Below are positions 24,509 to 34,412 of a stretch of 64,000 nt of DNA, piece by piece. The notes beneath the pieces are model-generated. The model was not told where the DNA came from. It ran no database searches and was given only the letters and a program-made list of their open reading frames with translations. Source of the DNA: Paenibacillus sp. FSL M7-0420 (GTDB lineage Bacteria; Bacillota; Bacilli; Paenibacillales; Paenibacillaceae); NCBI RefSeq assembly GCF_038002345.1, contig NZ_JBBOCJ010000001.1, positions 3,658,001-3,722,000 on the forward strand. Direction: 5' to 3'. Made by a program: the position numbers and the translations under genes. How positions within the stretch are numbered: position 1 is the first letter of the stretch; every line of letters starts with the position of its first letter.

Positions 24509-25183
24509 ATGTCCATGTCTCGGCCGAATACCAGAATTAAAGCAATAGAGCTTCGAATGGGATCTTTTATTGTATATCCGACATTGTTGAGGGATGAACG
24601 GAATCTTGTACTTGTGGATACTGGCATTCCCGGACAATTGGATAAGATTCGAACGTTACTTGAAAGGGAAGGCTTTGGACTAGATCAGCTGACGCATGTC
24701 ATCATTACGCATCAAGACAGCGATCACATTGGCAGTCTGCCGGAGTTGGTTCAGGCCAGGGGGAACGAGTTGACGGTGCTCGCACATGAGGAGACTGTAC
24801 CCTATTTGACGGGAGCCATTCCGCTTGTTAGAGGTAGAACTTTTGCACCGTCCGTGCACGTTCATACGGCACTTAAGGATCGAGACATTCTGCCCCTGGC
24901 CGGTGGCATTCAAGTCGTTTTCACCCCTGGACACACGCCAGATCATATGTCGCTCTATCATATCCCTACGCAAACGTTAATTGCCGGCGATGCATTAAAC
25001 TCAAAGGATGATAAGCTCCTGCCCTTCGACAACTATTACACGTTGGATCATTCTACTGCGCTGAAGTCGATTGCCAAGCTGCTAGAGCTGGATATTAAAA
25101 AAGTGATCACCTATCATGGTAACGAAGCTACTCATCGAATTAAGGAAAGTCTCCAGAAAATAGTAAATACAACAGGCCAATGA
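24509..25183 (+). CDS. MBL-fold metallohydrolase
   Basis: Cytosolic metallo-beta-lactamase-fold hydrolase of 224 residues. The metal-binding motif is THQDSDHIGS, with later ligands in GHTPDHMS, the bridging Asp in IAGDALNS, and a terminal His in YHGNEA. ATG 24509 has AGGAAG upstream; a second in-frame ATG at 24515 is also plausible. The earlier in-frame ATG at 24404 lies upstream of the promoter and is rejected. The substrate is unknown; lactonase, thioesterase and glyoxalase-like roles occur in this family. The stop codon lies inside the shared bidirectional terminator with the convergent M4 protease gene. Confidence 0.85.
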   Translation: MSMSRPNTRIKAIELRMGSFIVYPTLLRDERNLVLVDTGIPGQLDKIRTLLEREGFGLDQLTHVIITHQDSDHIGSLPELVQARGNELTVLAHEETVPYLTGAIPLVRGRTFAPSVHVHTALKDRDILPLAGGIQVVFTPGHTPDHMSLYHIPTQTLIAGDALNSKDDKLLPFDNYYTLDHSTALKSIAKLLELDIKKVITYHGNEATHRIKESLQKIVNTTGQ

Positions 25184-25213
25184 TCCTCAGGATCATTGGC
25201 CTGTAATTCTGTT

Positions 25214-25215
<2 letters not shown>
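25172..25215. terminator. Bidirectional terminator
   Basis: ACAGGCCAATGATCC (25172-25186) and GGATCATTGGCCTGT (25190-25204) form a perfect 15-bp stem with a 3-nt loop. T-rich sequence follows on both strands. It serves the convergent MBL and M4 protease genes. Confidence 0.9.
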
Positions 25216-26869
<1,654 letters not shown>

Positions 26870-27123
26870 TTACTCAAGCTGCGATCTGGGGTGCAAGGAC
26901 TAAGGCGGCGAACAACCTTAATGTACGGAGGGAGAGTGTGGAGAGGGCAAGACCCCTTTCGTGAAATTTACAACTACATCATTATTCACAGATCCCAAAA
27001 TGGATATAAATGAAAAAAATGTAATTATAGTGTTTTCAGTATATTTAGGTTTTTGAATATCAACTATGATCAGAATCACAATTAATGCGATAAAATTAGT
27101 AAACAATAATTGTGCAATATAAA

Positions 27124-27152
27124 TTGACGAAGAAAGTTAATTGTGCTAGCAT
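27124..27152 (+). promoter_or_regulatory. Promoter of the alanine T-box transcript
   Basis: TTGACG (27124-27129), a 17-nt spacer and TAGCAT (27147-27152) with an extended TG element lie just before the T-box leader. Confidence 0.65.
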
Positions 27153-27164
27153 TGCTGTAACTTA

Positions 27165-27444
27165 AAACAAAAAGGCTATGATGAGAAATAGTAACTATTA
27201 AGGATCTCACAGAGAGAAGATGGTTGGTGCGAATCTTCATTGATCTAATAGTGAAGCAGTCTCGGAGCTGTGAACCGAACAGAGCAATCTTAGTAGGCTT
27301 CAACGGAGTTCCACCGTTATTCAGGAAACAGTATCGGAGAAATCCCGTACTGATAGAGCGCAGAGCAATCTGAAGTTAGGTGGTAACACGGACATAATCG
27401 TTCGCCCTAAGTTGACAAGAAACATGTCAGCTTAGGGCTTTTTT
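27165..27444 (+). promoter_or_regulatory. T-box riboswitch, alanine specifier GCA
   Basis: This leader senses uncharged tRNA-Ala. In Stem I, the AGTA of the specifier-loop fold (27190-27193) is followed by ACTATT, which pairs exactly with AATAGT (27247-27252). Next comes GAA and the specifier GCA (27256-27258), an alanine codon. The distal stem carries the conserved AGAGAG and GGTGCGA elements. The T-box bulge (TGGTA at 27381-27385) lies in GTTAGGTGGTAACACGG, slightly off consensus. TTAGG before it can pair with CCTAA (27406-27410), which also belongs to the terminator, giving mutually exclusive structures. It controls the alanyl-tRNA synthetase gene downstream. Confidence 0.9.
27404..27444 (+). 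terminator. Regulated terminator of the T-box
   Basis: GCCCTAAGTTGAC (27404-27416) pairs with GTCAGCTTAGGGC (27426-27438), one wobble, followed by six T. It is the off-state structure of the leader. Confidence 0.9.
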
Positions 27445-27485
27445 GTATTATTAAGCATAAATAATATTTGATGGAGGGATTGAGC

Positions 27486-29351
27486 ATGGTGAGAATGACA
27501 CCAGATGGATTAAGACGATCATATATTGATTTTATGAAAGGAATAGGGGCAAGCCAAGTGCCCTCCGCAAGCTTGTTACCGGAGAATGATCCCTCGACGT
27601 TGTTTACAGGAAGCGGCATGCAGCCGATGGTTCCCTATTTATTGGGGGAAAAACATCCGATCGGCAATGAGATTGCTAATATTCAGAAGTGCTTGAGGAC
27701 AGTGGATATTGAGGAAGTAGGAGATACGTCACATCTGACATTTTTCGAAATGATAGGCCGGTGGGAGTTCAAAGCAAATGAACATAACTATAAGCAAAAA
27801 CAAATCGATGCCATTTGGAATTGGCATATTATCGAATTAGGAATGGATCCGGGCAGGCTGTATATCAGTGCTTTCGCAGGAAGTGACGAATTGAATATAC
27901 CGAAAGATACGGAAGCCATTGGGCTCTGGTCAGCAAAATTCAAATCCGTTGGGATAGATCCCATCATTGAAGAGGATCCCTGGCAATATGGGGCATCTAG
28001 AGGCGGGAAAATATTCTTATACGATGAACAAGAAAACTGGTGGAGCCGGGCCGGAAGTCCGCTCCATATGCCGGTTGGTGAACCGGGTGGACCTGATAGT
28101 GAAATGTTCTATGATCTTGACCCAAGCGGTGATCCACTGGATCATCCTGCTTCTGAAAGCGACAGATTTCTGGAAATTGGGAATAACGTATTTATGTGTT
28201 ACACCAAAGAAGACACCGGATTCGTAAAAATGCAAAATCCCAATCTGGATTATGGAGGCGGATTAGAAAGGGTTGCAACAGCCCTTAATGGAGACAAGGA
28301 TATCTATAATACGGCTTTCTTCCTTAACCCCAAGAACAAGTTGATGGAGCTGAGCGGTAAATCCTATACTGACGATTTAAAGTCGTTTAGAATCATACTG
28401 GATCATGTAAGAGCAGCTACTTTCCTCATTAATGACGGTGCGGAGCCAGCTAATAGTGATGCAGGATATATAACAAGAAGGCTATTAAGAAGGGCGATTC
28501 GTGCAGGTAAAAAAATAGGGATACAAGGAAGCTTTGTGGGTCTGTTGTCTGAAGTTTATATAGATGAAGCAACAGCTTATGAAGATTTGTTCGGCAATAA
28601 AAAGAAAGTTATCGAAATCGTAAATAAGGAAGAAAATCTTTTCTATAGAACGTTACAGCAAGGAGAAGTTGAAATCCAAAAACATCTTAAGTATAAGGGT
28701 AAAGTTACAGGTGCAGATGCCTTTTATTTTTACGAAACCTATGGGTTTCCCTTGGAGTTGACGGAAGAGTTTCTAATGGAAAGTGGATATAGCATGGAGG
28801 ACAAGGCTTCTTATATAGAGGCGGCAAAAAAACATGCTGAAAAGAGCAGAACTGCATCTGCGGGTAAATTTAAAGGTGGCTTAGCTGAACACTCAGCAGA
28901 AACAACCGCGCTGCACACGGTATCTCATTTGTTACTTGCGGGGTTAAGGGAAGTGCTGGGTGATCATATTCACCAACAAGGAAGTAATATTACTTCAGAA
29001 CGGTTACGGTTTGACTTCAACCATGATGAGAAACTTACGCCAGAGCAAATAGCTGAGGTGGAGAAGTATGTGAATGATGCGATTTCATCCAAAGCAGTTA
29101 CCTCTATTTCAGAGCTGCCTAAGCTTGAAGCGAAAGAAAGTAATGTGGAAGGGAACTTTTGGGATAAATATCCGGATATCGTTAAGGTGTATACCATCCA
29201 AGATCACGAAGGGAAAGTGTGGAGCCGGGAAGTATGTGGAGGACCTCATGTAGCAGATACAACAACCATAGGGACGTTCAGGATTACAAAAGAACAATCT
29301 TCTGCTGCTGGAGTCAGAAGGATTAAAGGAGTCATTGTCAGTAGACAATAA
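27486..29351 (+). CDS. Short alanyl-tRNA synthetase paralogue without C-Ala domain
   Basis: Predicted alanine-tRNA ligase of 621 residues; typical bacterial AlaRS has about 870-880. I chose ATG 27486, with GGAGGG 7 nt upstream. The catalytic domain begins RSYIDFMKGIG, with FTGSGMQPMVPYLLGEKHP and QKCLRTVDIEEVGDTSHLTFFEM. The editing domain is intact: HTVSHLL (HxxxH) and CGGPHVADT (CxxxH) are both present. The C-terminal dimerisation/C-Ala domain is absent and the gene stops cleanly, so this is a natural short form. An Ala-specific T-box precedes it. It may be a stress or resistance paralogue used alongside a full-length AlaRS, but the main copy is not in this window. Confidence 0.88.
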   Translation: MVRMTPDGLRRSYIDFMKGIGASQVPSASLLPENDPSTLFTGSGMQPMVPYLLGEKHPIGNEIANIQKCLRTVDIEEVGDTSHLTFFEMIGRWEFKANEHNYKQKQIDAIWNWHIIELGMDPGRLYISAFAGSDELNIPKDTEAIGLWSAKFKSVGIDPIIEEDPWQYGASRGGKIFLYDEQENWWSRAGSPLHMPVGEPGGPDSEMFYDLDPSGDPLDHPASESDRFLEIGNNVFMCYTKEDTGFVKMQNPNLDYGGGLERVATALNGDKDIYNTAFFLNPKNKLMELSGKSYTDDLKSFRIILDHVRAATFLINDGAEPANSDAGYITRRLLRRAIRAGKKIGIQGSFVGLLSEVYIDEATAYEDLFGNKKKVIEIVNKEENLFYRTLQQGEVEIQKHLKYKGKVTGADAFYFYETYGFPLELTEEFLMESGYSMEDKASYIEAAKKHAEKSRTASAGKFKGGLAEHSAETTALHTVSHLLLAGLREVLGDHIHQQGSNITSERLRFDFNHDEKLTPEQIAEVEKYVNDAISSKAVTSISELPKLEAKESNVEGNFWDKYPDIVKVYTIQDHEGKVWSREVCGGPHVADTTTIGTFRITKEQSSAAGVRRIKGVIVSRQ

Positions 29352-29493
29352 CATAGTCCCAAACCTGCACAAGTTGCAGGTTTTTTTCGGTTGAGAGGAG
29401 GGAATGGCAATTTAAGAGCCAACAAATTAATTGACCATAGGATGGAAAAGACTTATTAATGTAATAAAATGGTCTGTAAGAGTGAATTAGGAG

Positions 29494-29819
29494 TTGTTGG
29501 AACTTGATGGTATGGATGCCGACTCGTTAATAGCTATGCTAAAAGCTTCATTCACCTTAGACAATTTGACGAAGAGTCATTGGAAGAAATTGAATATTAT
29601 AAAAATACCGCTAGAGCCAACGCTTTCGTTCTTGACTTACTTGAGGGAAAAGAGGAAGTATTGCCTGTATACGTGAAATTTCTAAAGATGGGTGCTAGGG
29701 AAGAGTTGACCGCTGGTTTGCTTTGGTTCCCATGGTCTACAGCCAGTAACTTTTCAAAAGAAATCCTGCAAAATGGGCAACAATACTATGTTCATTGCAG
29801 AGAAACCCAGGTCTTTTAA
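29494..29819 (+). pseudogene. Probable frameshifted small gene
   Basis: One frame reads LDGMDADSLIAMLKASF from about 29500, and the neighbouring frame continues as FDEESLEEIEYYKNTARAN, then AFVLDLLEGKEEVLPVYVKFLKMGAREELTAGLLW. Both halves look like a helical, acidic coding sequence, and joining them needs one frameshift near 29550-29570. The 3' end runs into a dispersed repeat (AAATCCTGCAAAATGGGCAA), so the original stop may be lost. I do not recognise the family. Confidence 0.4.
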
Positions 29820-29837
29820 AGACTCTGGGTTTCTTTT
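29801..29837 (+). terminator. Terminator after the decayed gene
   Basis: AGAAACCCAG (29801-29810) pairs with CTGGGTTTCT (29824-29833), and a T-rich tail follows. Confidence 0.75.
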
Positions 29838-29918
29838 GTATCAAACCGGTCTCTAATATACGGGTATACTTGTCTGGTTTTCGTTTCATTTCGTCCTGGC
29901 TGCATGAGAGATCTCCCT

Positions 29919-30593
29919 CTACTGCCTAAGGGTGGTCAGCATACTCTGAATATGGCTTTCCATCAGCTGCCGTGCTGTTCCGCTTTGCCGCTCCTCGATG
30001 GCAATGGCGATCAGAACATGGTAATTAGATGCCTTGGTCCGCATATTGGGCAGCGTATTGGTCTGTTTGCGTCCTTCGGCCAATAGTGGAAGAATCGATT
30101 GGAGCATTCGTGCCACCACCGGATTGGCTGCCCCTTCGGCGATTAATTGATGGAAGGCAAGGTCTGTCTCGAAGAAGGAGCCGCCTTCCTCCATTTGCTG
30201 CACCATCCGATCTGCCAGTACCCGCAGCCGGCGGATCTGATCCTCATTGGCCCGCTTCGCGGCCAGAGCGGCAAGCTCAGGCTCAATGAGCAGTCTGGCT
30301 TCCAACAGATCCACAATCGAAATGTTGTCTAATTCCTCTAAGGCGACCGCCGGATCATCCAGCAGCAGCGGATCGTTCCGTACATACATCCCGCGCCCGT
30401 GTTCAATGCTGACATTCCCCTGACTCTCTAATATCCGCAGCGCCTCACGTACTGTTGTGACACTAACCGAGAAATCAACGGCCAGCTGCTGGAGAGTAGG
30501 GAGCCGGTCTCCCGGAGCCCATTCCCCAACGATAATTTTCTGCTTCATAAGCTCTATTGTTGCTTGAAACGCGGTTTGTTTATTCTGTTTCAT
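29919..30593 (-). CDS. GntR-family (FadR subfamily, FCD domain) regulator of the galactonate genes
   Basis: Repressor of 224 residues. The N-terminal winged HTH (about 8-75) has GDRLPTLQQLAVDFSVSVTTVREALRILESQG. The C-terminal FCD domain shows metal-ligand signatures (EARLLIEPELAALAA; FETDLAFHQLIAEGAANPVV). I chose ATG 30593, preceded by AAAGGGACGG; a GTG/ATG further upstream lacks a site. It is divergent from the kinase-aldolase-dehydratase operon, exactly like DgoR with the dgo genes of enteric bacteria. Galactonate, or a related intermediate, is therefore the expected inducer. Candidate operators lie at 30706-30766. Confidence 0.88.
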   Translation of the reverse strand: MKQNKQTAFQATIELMKQKIIVGEWAPGDRLPTLQQLAVDFSVSVTTVREALRILESQGNVSIEHGRGMYVRNDPLLLDDPAVALEELDNISIVDLLEARLLIEPELAALAAKRANEDQIRRLRVLADRMVQQMEEGGSFFETDLAFHQLIAEGAANPVVARMLQSILPLLAEGRKQTNTLPNMRTKASNYHVLIAIAIEERQSGTARQLMESHIQSMLTTLRQ

Positions 30594-30682
30594 GGTTAGC
30601 CGTCCCTTTGACTTGGAATACATTCATTCTAGCATAAGCACTTCGTGACAATAAACAGATACGTCTGAGTATTGATTTAGTA

Positions 30683-30766
30683 TTGACTAGCGAAGAACAA
30701 GATAATATGATCATACCGTAAAGATCATATCTATATCGGAAAATTAATACTAAAGATATGATCTTT
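30683..30766 (+). promoter_or_regulatory. Galactonate operon promoter with GntR operators
   Basis: The promoter is TTGACT (30683-30688), a 17-nt spacer and TATGAT (30706-30711). The palindrome TATGATCATA (30706-30715) sits on the -10 box. Downstream, AAAGATCATATCT (30720-30732) and AGATATGATCTTT (30754-30766) form a perfect 13-bp inverted repeat separated by 21 nt. All three share a GATCATA core, so several regulator dimers may bind. Confidence 0.85.
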
Positions 30767-30809
30767 AATGAGGGACTCGATTAGTGAAGCAGCAGAAGGA
30801 GGAGGGGCA

Positions 30810-31766
30810 ATGGAGGTCGTAACCTTTGGGGAAACCATGGTGCTTCTGGCACCGGACCGGATGGTTCCCCTTGAGTATGTGAACGGTTTTCACAAGCATG
30901 TTGCCGGAGCTGAGACTAATGTGGCCATTGGGCTCGCCCGTATGGGACACACCGTCGGCTGGTTCAGCAAGCTCGGCAATGATCCGTTTGGCCGGTATAT
31001 CAGGCAGTTCGTAAGAGGACATGGCGTTGATATTTCCGAAGTCAGGGTTACTGCTGAAGCGCCGACGGGAGTGTTCTTCAAAGAACAAATCTCCCCGGAC
31101 AAAATTCAGGTGTACTACTATCGCAAACAATCGGCGGCCAGCCTGATGCAAGAAGATGAGCTTAGTGAGGCATATGTTGGAGGTGCCCGCATCCTGCATG
31201 TTACTGGCATTACGCCAGCTCTTAGCCCGGAATGCAGGCAGTTAACCTTTCGGGCCCTCGAAGCGGCCAAAAAACACGGTACGGCCATTGTGTTCGACCC
31301 CAATATCCGCTGGAAGCTGTGGAACCGAGAAGAGGCTTATCGTGTTCTTAACGAAATCGCGGCTCTTGCCGACTACGTGCTGCCCGGCATGGAGGAGGGG
31401 CAGTTTCTGACAGAATGTAATGAGCCTGCAGAGATCGCAGAGCGATTGCTGAAATCCGGTGCAGGTGCTGCCGTAATCAAGCTTGGCGCGGACGGTGCTT
31501 ATTACAGTAACGGACGAATCTGTGGAACTGAGCCAGGGTTTCCCGTGAAGAGACTCATTGATCCGATGGGTGCCGGAGACGGTTTTGCCGCAGGCTTTAT
31601 AAGCGGTTTGCTCCAGGGAGAGGACCTGCCTTCTGCCGTGCGGCGCGGCAACGCTGTGGGTTCCATTGTTGTCGGGGTAAGCGGCGATGTGGAAGGTCTC
31701 CCGGCCCGGCAGGATGTGGATCTTCTCTTGGCCGGGGGAGCCGGCATGGAGGATATTATCCGGTAA
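30810..31766 (+). CDS. kdgK: 2-keto-3-deoxy sugar-acid kinase (PfkB family)
   Basis: PfkB-family sugar kinase of 318 residues. It would phosphorylate 2-keto-3-deoxygalactonate/gluconate to the 6-phospho form. ATG 30810 follows GAAGGAGGAGG. The substrate-site motif GAETNVAIGLARMG is near the start, and the C-terminal PfkB signature DPMGAGDGFAAGF, with the catalytic Asp, is near residues 250-262. It is the first gene of a tight operon with an aldolase and DgoD. Enteric dgo operons use an unrelated DgoK, so here a KdgK-type enzyme appears to fill the role. Regulation is by the divergent GntR protein through the overlapping operators. Confidence 0.87.
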   Translation: MEVVTFGETMVLLAPDRMVPLEYVNGFHKHVAGAETNVAIGLARMGHTVGWFSKLGNDPFGRYIRQFVRGHGVDISEVRVTAEAPTGVFFKEQISPDKIQVYYYRKQSAASLMQEDELSEAYVGGARILHVTGITPALSPECRQLTFRALEAAKKHGTAIVFDPNIRWKLWNREEAYRVLNEIAALADYVLPGMEEGQFLTECNEPAEIAERLLKSGAGAAVIKLGADGAYYSNGRICGTEPGFPVKRLIDPMGAGDGFAAGFISGLLQGEDLPSAVRRGNAVGSIVVGVSGDVEGLPARQDVDLLLAGGAGMEDIIR

Positions 31767-31796
31767 GTGAGTGCATTTCCAAGGAGGAGGAAGGAC

Positions 31797-32468
31797 ATGG
31801 ACAAAGCTATGCAGATTGAGCGGCTGATAACTTCCGGATTGGTCGCCGTTATTCGCAGACCACCGCCTGAACGGGTAGAACACATTGCCGCAGCACTGGC
31901 AGACGGTGGTGTCGGAGCGCTGGAGATTACAGCAGATACCGCGGAAGTATACAGGCTGATCGCGGACATGAAGGCGAAATATGGAGATCGCCTGCTGGTT
32001 GGAGCGGGTACGGTGCTGAAGCTGACGCAGGCCGAGCAGGCGATCGCGGCGGGAGCCGATTTTATTTTCTCCCCAAATTTGAATGAGGCGATTGTAGAAC
32101 TGACCTTACAGCACGGGCGAATCTCGATTCCAGGTGTAATGACACCGACCGAAGCGGTCAGAGGGCACGACGCTGGTGCAGACCTGCTTAAAGTATTCCC
32201 GGGCGGTTCACTGGGTGCCTCCTACATCAAGGAACTGCAGGGGCCTCTTGGCCACATCCGCATGATGCCGACAGGAGGCGTGACACTCCAGAATGTCGGA
32301 GCCTTCATTGCCGCCGGAGCCGTTGCCGTCGGTCTTGGAAGCGCTCTCGTCGATCGGGAAGCGGTGGAGCAGGGCGACTATGGGAGAATCACAGAGACGG
32401 CCCGCCAATTCGCCAAGGAAGTCCGCAAGGCCAGAATGAACAACAACAAAGGAGCAAAAAAACCATGA
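31797..32468 (+). CDS. 2-keto-3-deoxy-6-phosphogluconate/galactonate aldolase
   Basis: Class I aldolase of 223 residues. It would split 2-keto-3-deoxy-6-phosphogalactonate into pyruvate and glyceraldehyde 3-phosphate. ATG 31797 follows AAGGAGGAGGAAGG. The family residues are visible: Arg in AVIRR, catalytic Glu43 in LEITADT, GAGTV, FIFSPN and Schiff-base Lys132 in LLKVFPGG. The stop overlaps the DgoD start by 4 nt (ATGA). Sequence alone does not separate KDPG from KDPGal aldolase; the DgoD neighbour favours the galactonate version (Eda/DgoA family). Confidence 0.9.
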   Translation: MDKAMQIERLITSGLVAVIRRPPPERVEHIAAALADGGVGALEITADTAEVYRLIADMKAKYGDRLLVGAGTVLKLTQAEQAIAAGADFIFSPNLNEAIVELTLQHGRISIPGVMTPTEAVRGHDAGADLLKVFPGGSLGASYIKELQGPLGHIRMMPTGGVTLQNVGAFIAAGAVAVGLGSALVDREAVEQGDYGRITETARQFAKEVRKARMNNNKGAKKP

Positions 32469-33613
32469 AAATAACCGGATTCGAGACCTTTATCGTTCCT
32501 CCCCGCTGGCTGTTTCTGAAGATTGAAACCGATGAAGGTATATCCGGCTGGGGGGAGCCGGTGGTCGAAGGCAAGGCGCATACGGTGCAGGCCGCAGTGG
32601 AAGAGCTGATGGATTATTTGATTGGGCAGGACCCCCAGCGGATTGAAGATCTATGGCAGCTCATGTACCGGGGAGGCTTCTATCGTGGCGGGGCTATTCT
32701 GATGAGTGCGATAGCGGGAATCGATCAGGCGTTATGGGATATTAAAGGGAAAATCTACAATGCGCCTGTGTACCAGCTGCTGGGCGGCGCTTGCCGCAAT
32801 TCTATGCGGGTGTACTCCTGGGTCGGCGGAGACCGTCCCATTGATGTTGTTAAGGCGGCGCTGGAGAAGAAGGCCGCCGGGTTCACGGCGATTAAGATGA
32901 ATGCCTCGGAAGAAATGCAGTTTATTGATACACATGACAAGATCTATGCTATCGTCGAGCGGGTCGCCGCCATTAGGGAGGCCTGCGGACCGGAGTTCGG
33001 GATTGCTGTTGATTTTCACGGACGGCTGCACAAGCCGATGGCACGAGGACTTGCCAGAGAGCTGGACCCCTACCGTCTGATGTTCATAGAAGAGCCAGTG
33101 CTGCCGGAGAACAACGAAGTACTGCGGGAGATCGCACATCATACCAGCACTCCGATCGCCACGGGTGAGCGGATGTACTCGCGCTGGGAATTCAAGAATC
33201 TGCTGAAGGATGGGGTGGTTGACATTATTCAGCCCGACCTATCCCATGCCGGAGGGATCACGGAATGCAAGAAAATATTCGCCATGGCCGAGGCGTTCGA
33301 TGTCGCAGTCGCGCCGCATTGCCCGCTTGGGCCGATCGCCCTGGCCGCCTGTCTTCAGGTGGATGCAACGTCTTACAATGCGGTCATTCAAGAACAAAGC
33401 CTGGGCATCCACTATAATCAAGGCAATGACCTGCTGGATTATATCACCGATCCGTCCGTCTTTGCCTACAGTGACGGGCATGTCCAGATTCCTTCCGGAC
33501 CGGGACTTGGCATTACCGTGAACGAGGAGTATGTGCGGAAGATGGCGGAGGACGGCCACCGCTGGAGAAACCCGGTATGGCGGCACCGCGACGGCAGCAT
33601 TGCGGAGTGGTAA
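32465..33613 (+). CDS. dgoD: D-galactonate dehydratase
   Basis: Enolase-superfamily dehydratase that turns D-galactonate into 2-keto-3-deoxygalactonate. It has 382 residues, the same length as E. coli DgoD, and can be aligned to it without gaps at the active site. Metal ligands Asp183, Glu209 and Glu235 and catalytic His185 and His285 fall at identical numbers. Conserved stretches include [38 protein letters not shown] and [13 protein letters not shown]. It is the last gene of the operon and is followed by a terminator. No galactonate permease lies nearby, so galactonate may arise inside the cell or enter through another locus. Confidence 0.96.
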   Translation: MKITGFETFIVPPRWLFLKIETDEGISGWGEPVVEGKAHTVQAAVEELMDYLIGQDPQRIEDLWQLMYRGGFYRGGAILMSAIAGIDQALWDIKGKIYNAPVYQLLGGACRNSMRVYSWVGGDRPIDVVKAALEKKAAGFTAIKMNASEEMQFIDTHDKIYAIVERVAAIREACGPEFGIAVDFHGRLHKPMARGLARELDPYRLMFIEEPVLPENNEVLREIAHHTSTPIATGERMYSRWEFKNLLKDGVVDIIQPDLSHAGGITECKKIFAMAEAFDVAVAPHCPLGPIALAACLQVDATSYNAVIQEQSLGIHYNQGNDLLDYITDPSVFAYSDGHVQIPSGPGLGITVNEEYVRKMAEDGHRWRNPVWRHRDGSIAEW

Positions 33614-33636
33614 GCTTAAGCAAATATAGTCCTATT

Positions 33637-33662
33637 GAAGCCGCTATTATAGCGGTTTTTTT
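33637..33662 (+). terminator. Terminator of the galactonate operon
   Basis: CCGCTA and TAGCGG with a TTA loop are followed by seven T. Confidence 0.85.
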
Positions 33663-33761
33663 ATTTTAGATGTTGTCAGAAAACCTGCCATGGGGGTAAT
33701 ATGAAATACAGAAAGTAGACAGGTATAATTCATACTTAACATTAACGTAGGAGTGGTAGCA

Positions 33762-34217
33762 GTGAAGATTCTTGTAGATGATTTGAGCGGGGCACAAGTG
33801 ATTGGATTAATTGCAGAACATCTGCAAGGAATGGCCGAGGACTCTCCGCCAGAGAGCATTCATGCCCTTAATCTGGACGGGTTGAAGCAGCCGGAAATTA
33901 CCTTCTGGTGCGCTTGGGAGGATGAGGAGCTTCTGGGCTGCGGAGCGATCAAGGAATTGGACAAAGAGCATGCAGAGCTCAAATCGATGCGGACAGCTAA
34001 AAAGCATTTACGCAAAGGTGTAGCCAGAAATATTCTTGCTCATATTATTGAAGAAGCCAATAGCCGCGGATACAAACGGATCAGCCTGGAGACGGGCTCC
34101 ATGAATTCATTCCTCCCCGCCCGCAAGCTGTATGAAGATTTCGGCTTCACGTATTGTGAGCCTTTTGCCGATTATATCCCGGATCCGAATAGTAAATTTA
34201 TGACGAAGGCATTGTAG
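33762..34217 (+). CDS. ysnE: GNAT N-acetyltransferase, YsnE type
   Basis: Acetyl-CoA-dependent N-acetyltransferase of 151 residues. I prefer GTG 33762, which has TAGGAG 8 nt upstream; the GTG at 33753 is inside that site. The strand-helix core is visible: ITFWCAWEDEELLGCGAIKEL, then the acetyl-CoA loop HLRKGVARNILAHIIEEA and SLETGSMNSFLPARKLYEDFGFTYCEPFADY. This matches the YsnE group of Bacillus. The acceptor is unproven; a role in indole acetic acid formation has been proposed for YsnE in Bacillus. It is a single-gene unit with a downstream terminator. Confidence 0.85.
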   Translation: MKILVDDLSGAQVIGLIAEHLQGMAEDSPPESIHALNLDGLKQPEITFWCAWEDEELLGCGAIKELDKEHAELKSMRTAKKHLRKGVARNILAHIIEEANSRGYKRISLETGSMNSFLPARKLYEDFGFTYCEPFADYIPDPNSKFMTKAL

Positions 34218-34237
34218 GTTTATTATAAAAACACTTG

Positions 34238-34285
34238 AAGAACAGCATTCTGTAGTTGCAGAGGATGCTGTTCTTTGAGTTTTTA
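34238..34285 (+). terminator. Terminator after the GNAT gene
   Basis: AAGAACAGCAT pairs with ATGCTGTTCTT and is followed by a T-rich tract. Confidence 0.8.
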
Positions 34286-34322
34286 CATTGTTTAAGAATA
34301 GAAAGATATTGGATTAGTAGTA

Positions 34323-34353
34323 TTGACTTAGAGTGCGCTTAAACTCGTATACT
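34323..34353 (+). promoter_or_regulatory. MerR-type promoter (19-bp spacer) of the aldo/keto reductase operon
   Basis: TTGACT (34323-34328) and TATACT (34348-34353) are 19 nt apart. A dyad GAGT...ACTC (34331-34346) lies in the spacer. This is the classical layout for activation by a MerR protein, and the co-operonic MerR gene at 35380 fits. Confidence 0.85.
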
Positions 34354-34412
34354 GGTCACGTACGATGCAAAAAAGTGGAAGTTCATTCAATTTATTAAAG
34401 GGAGGATTTAAT

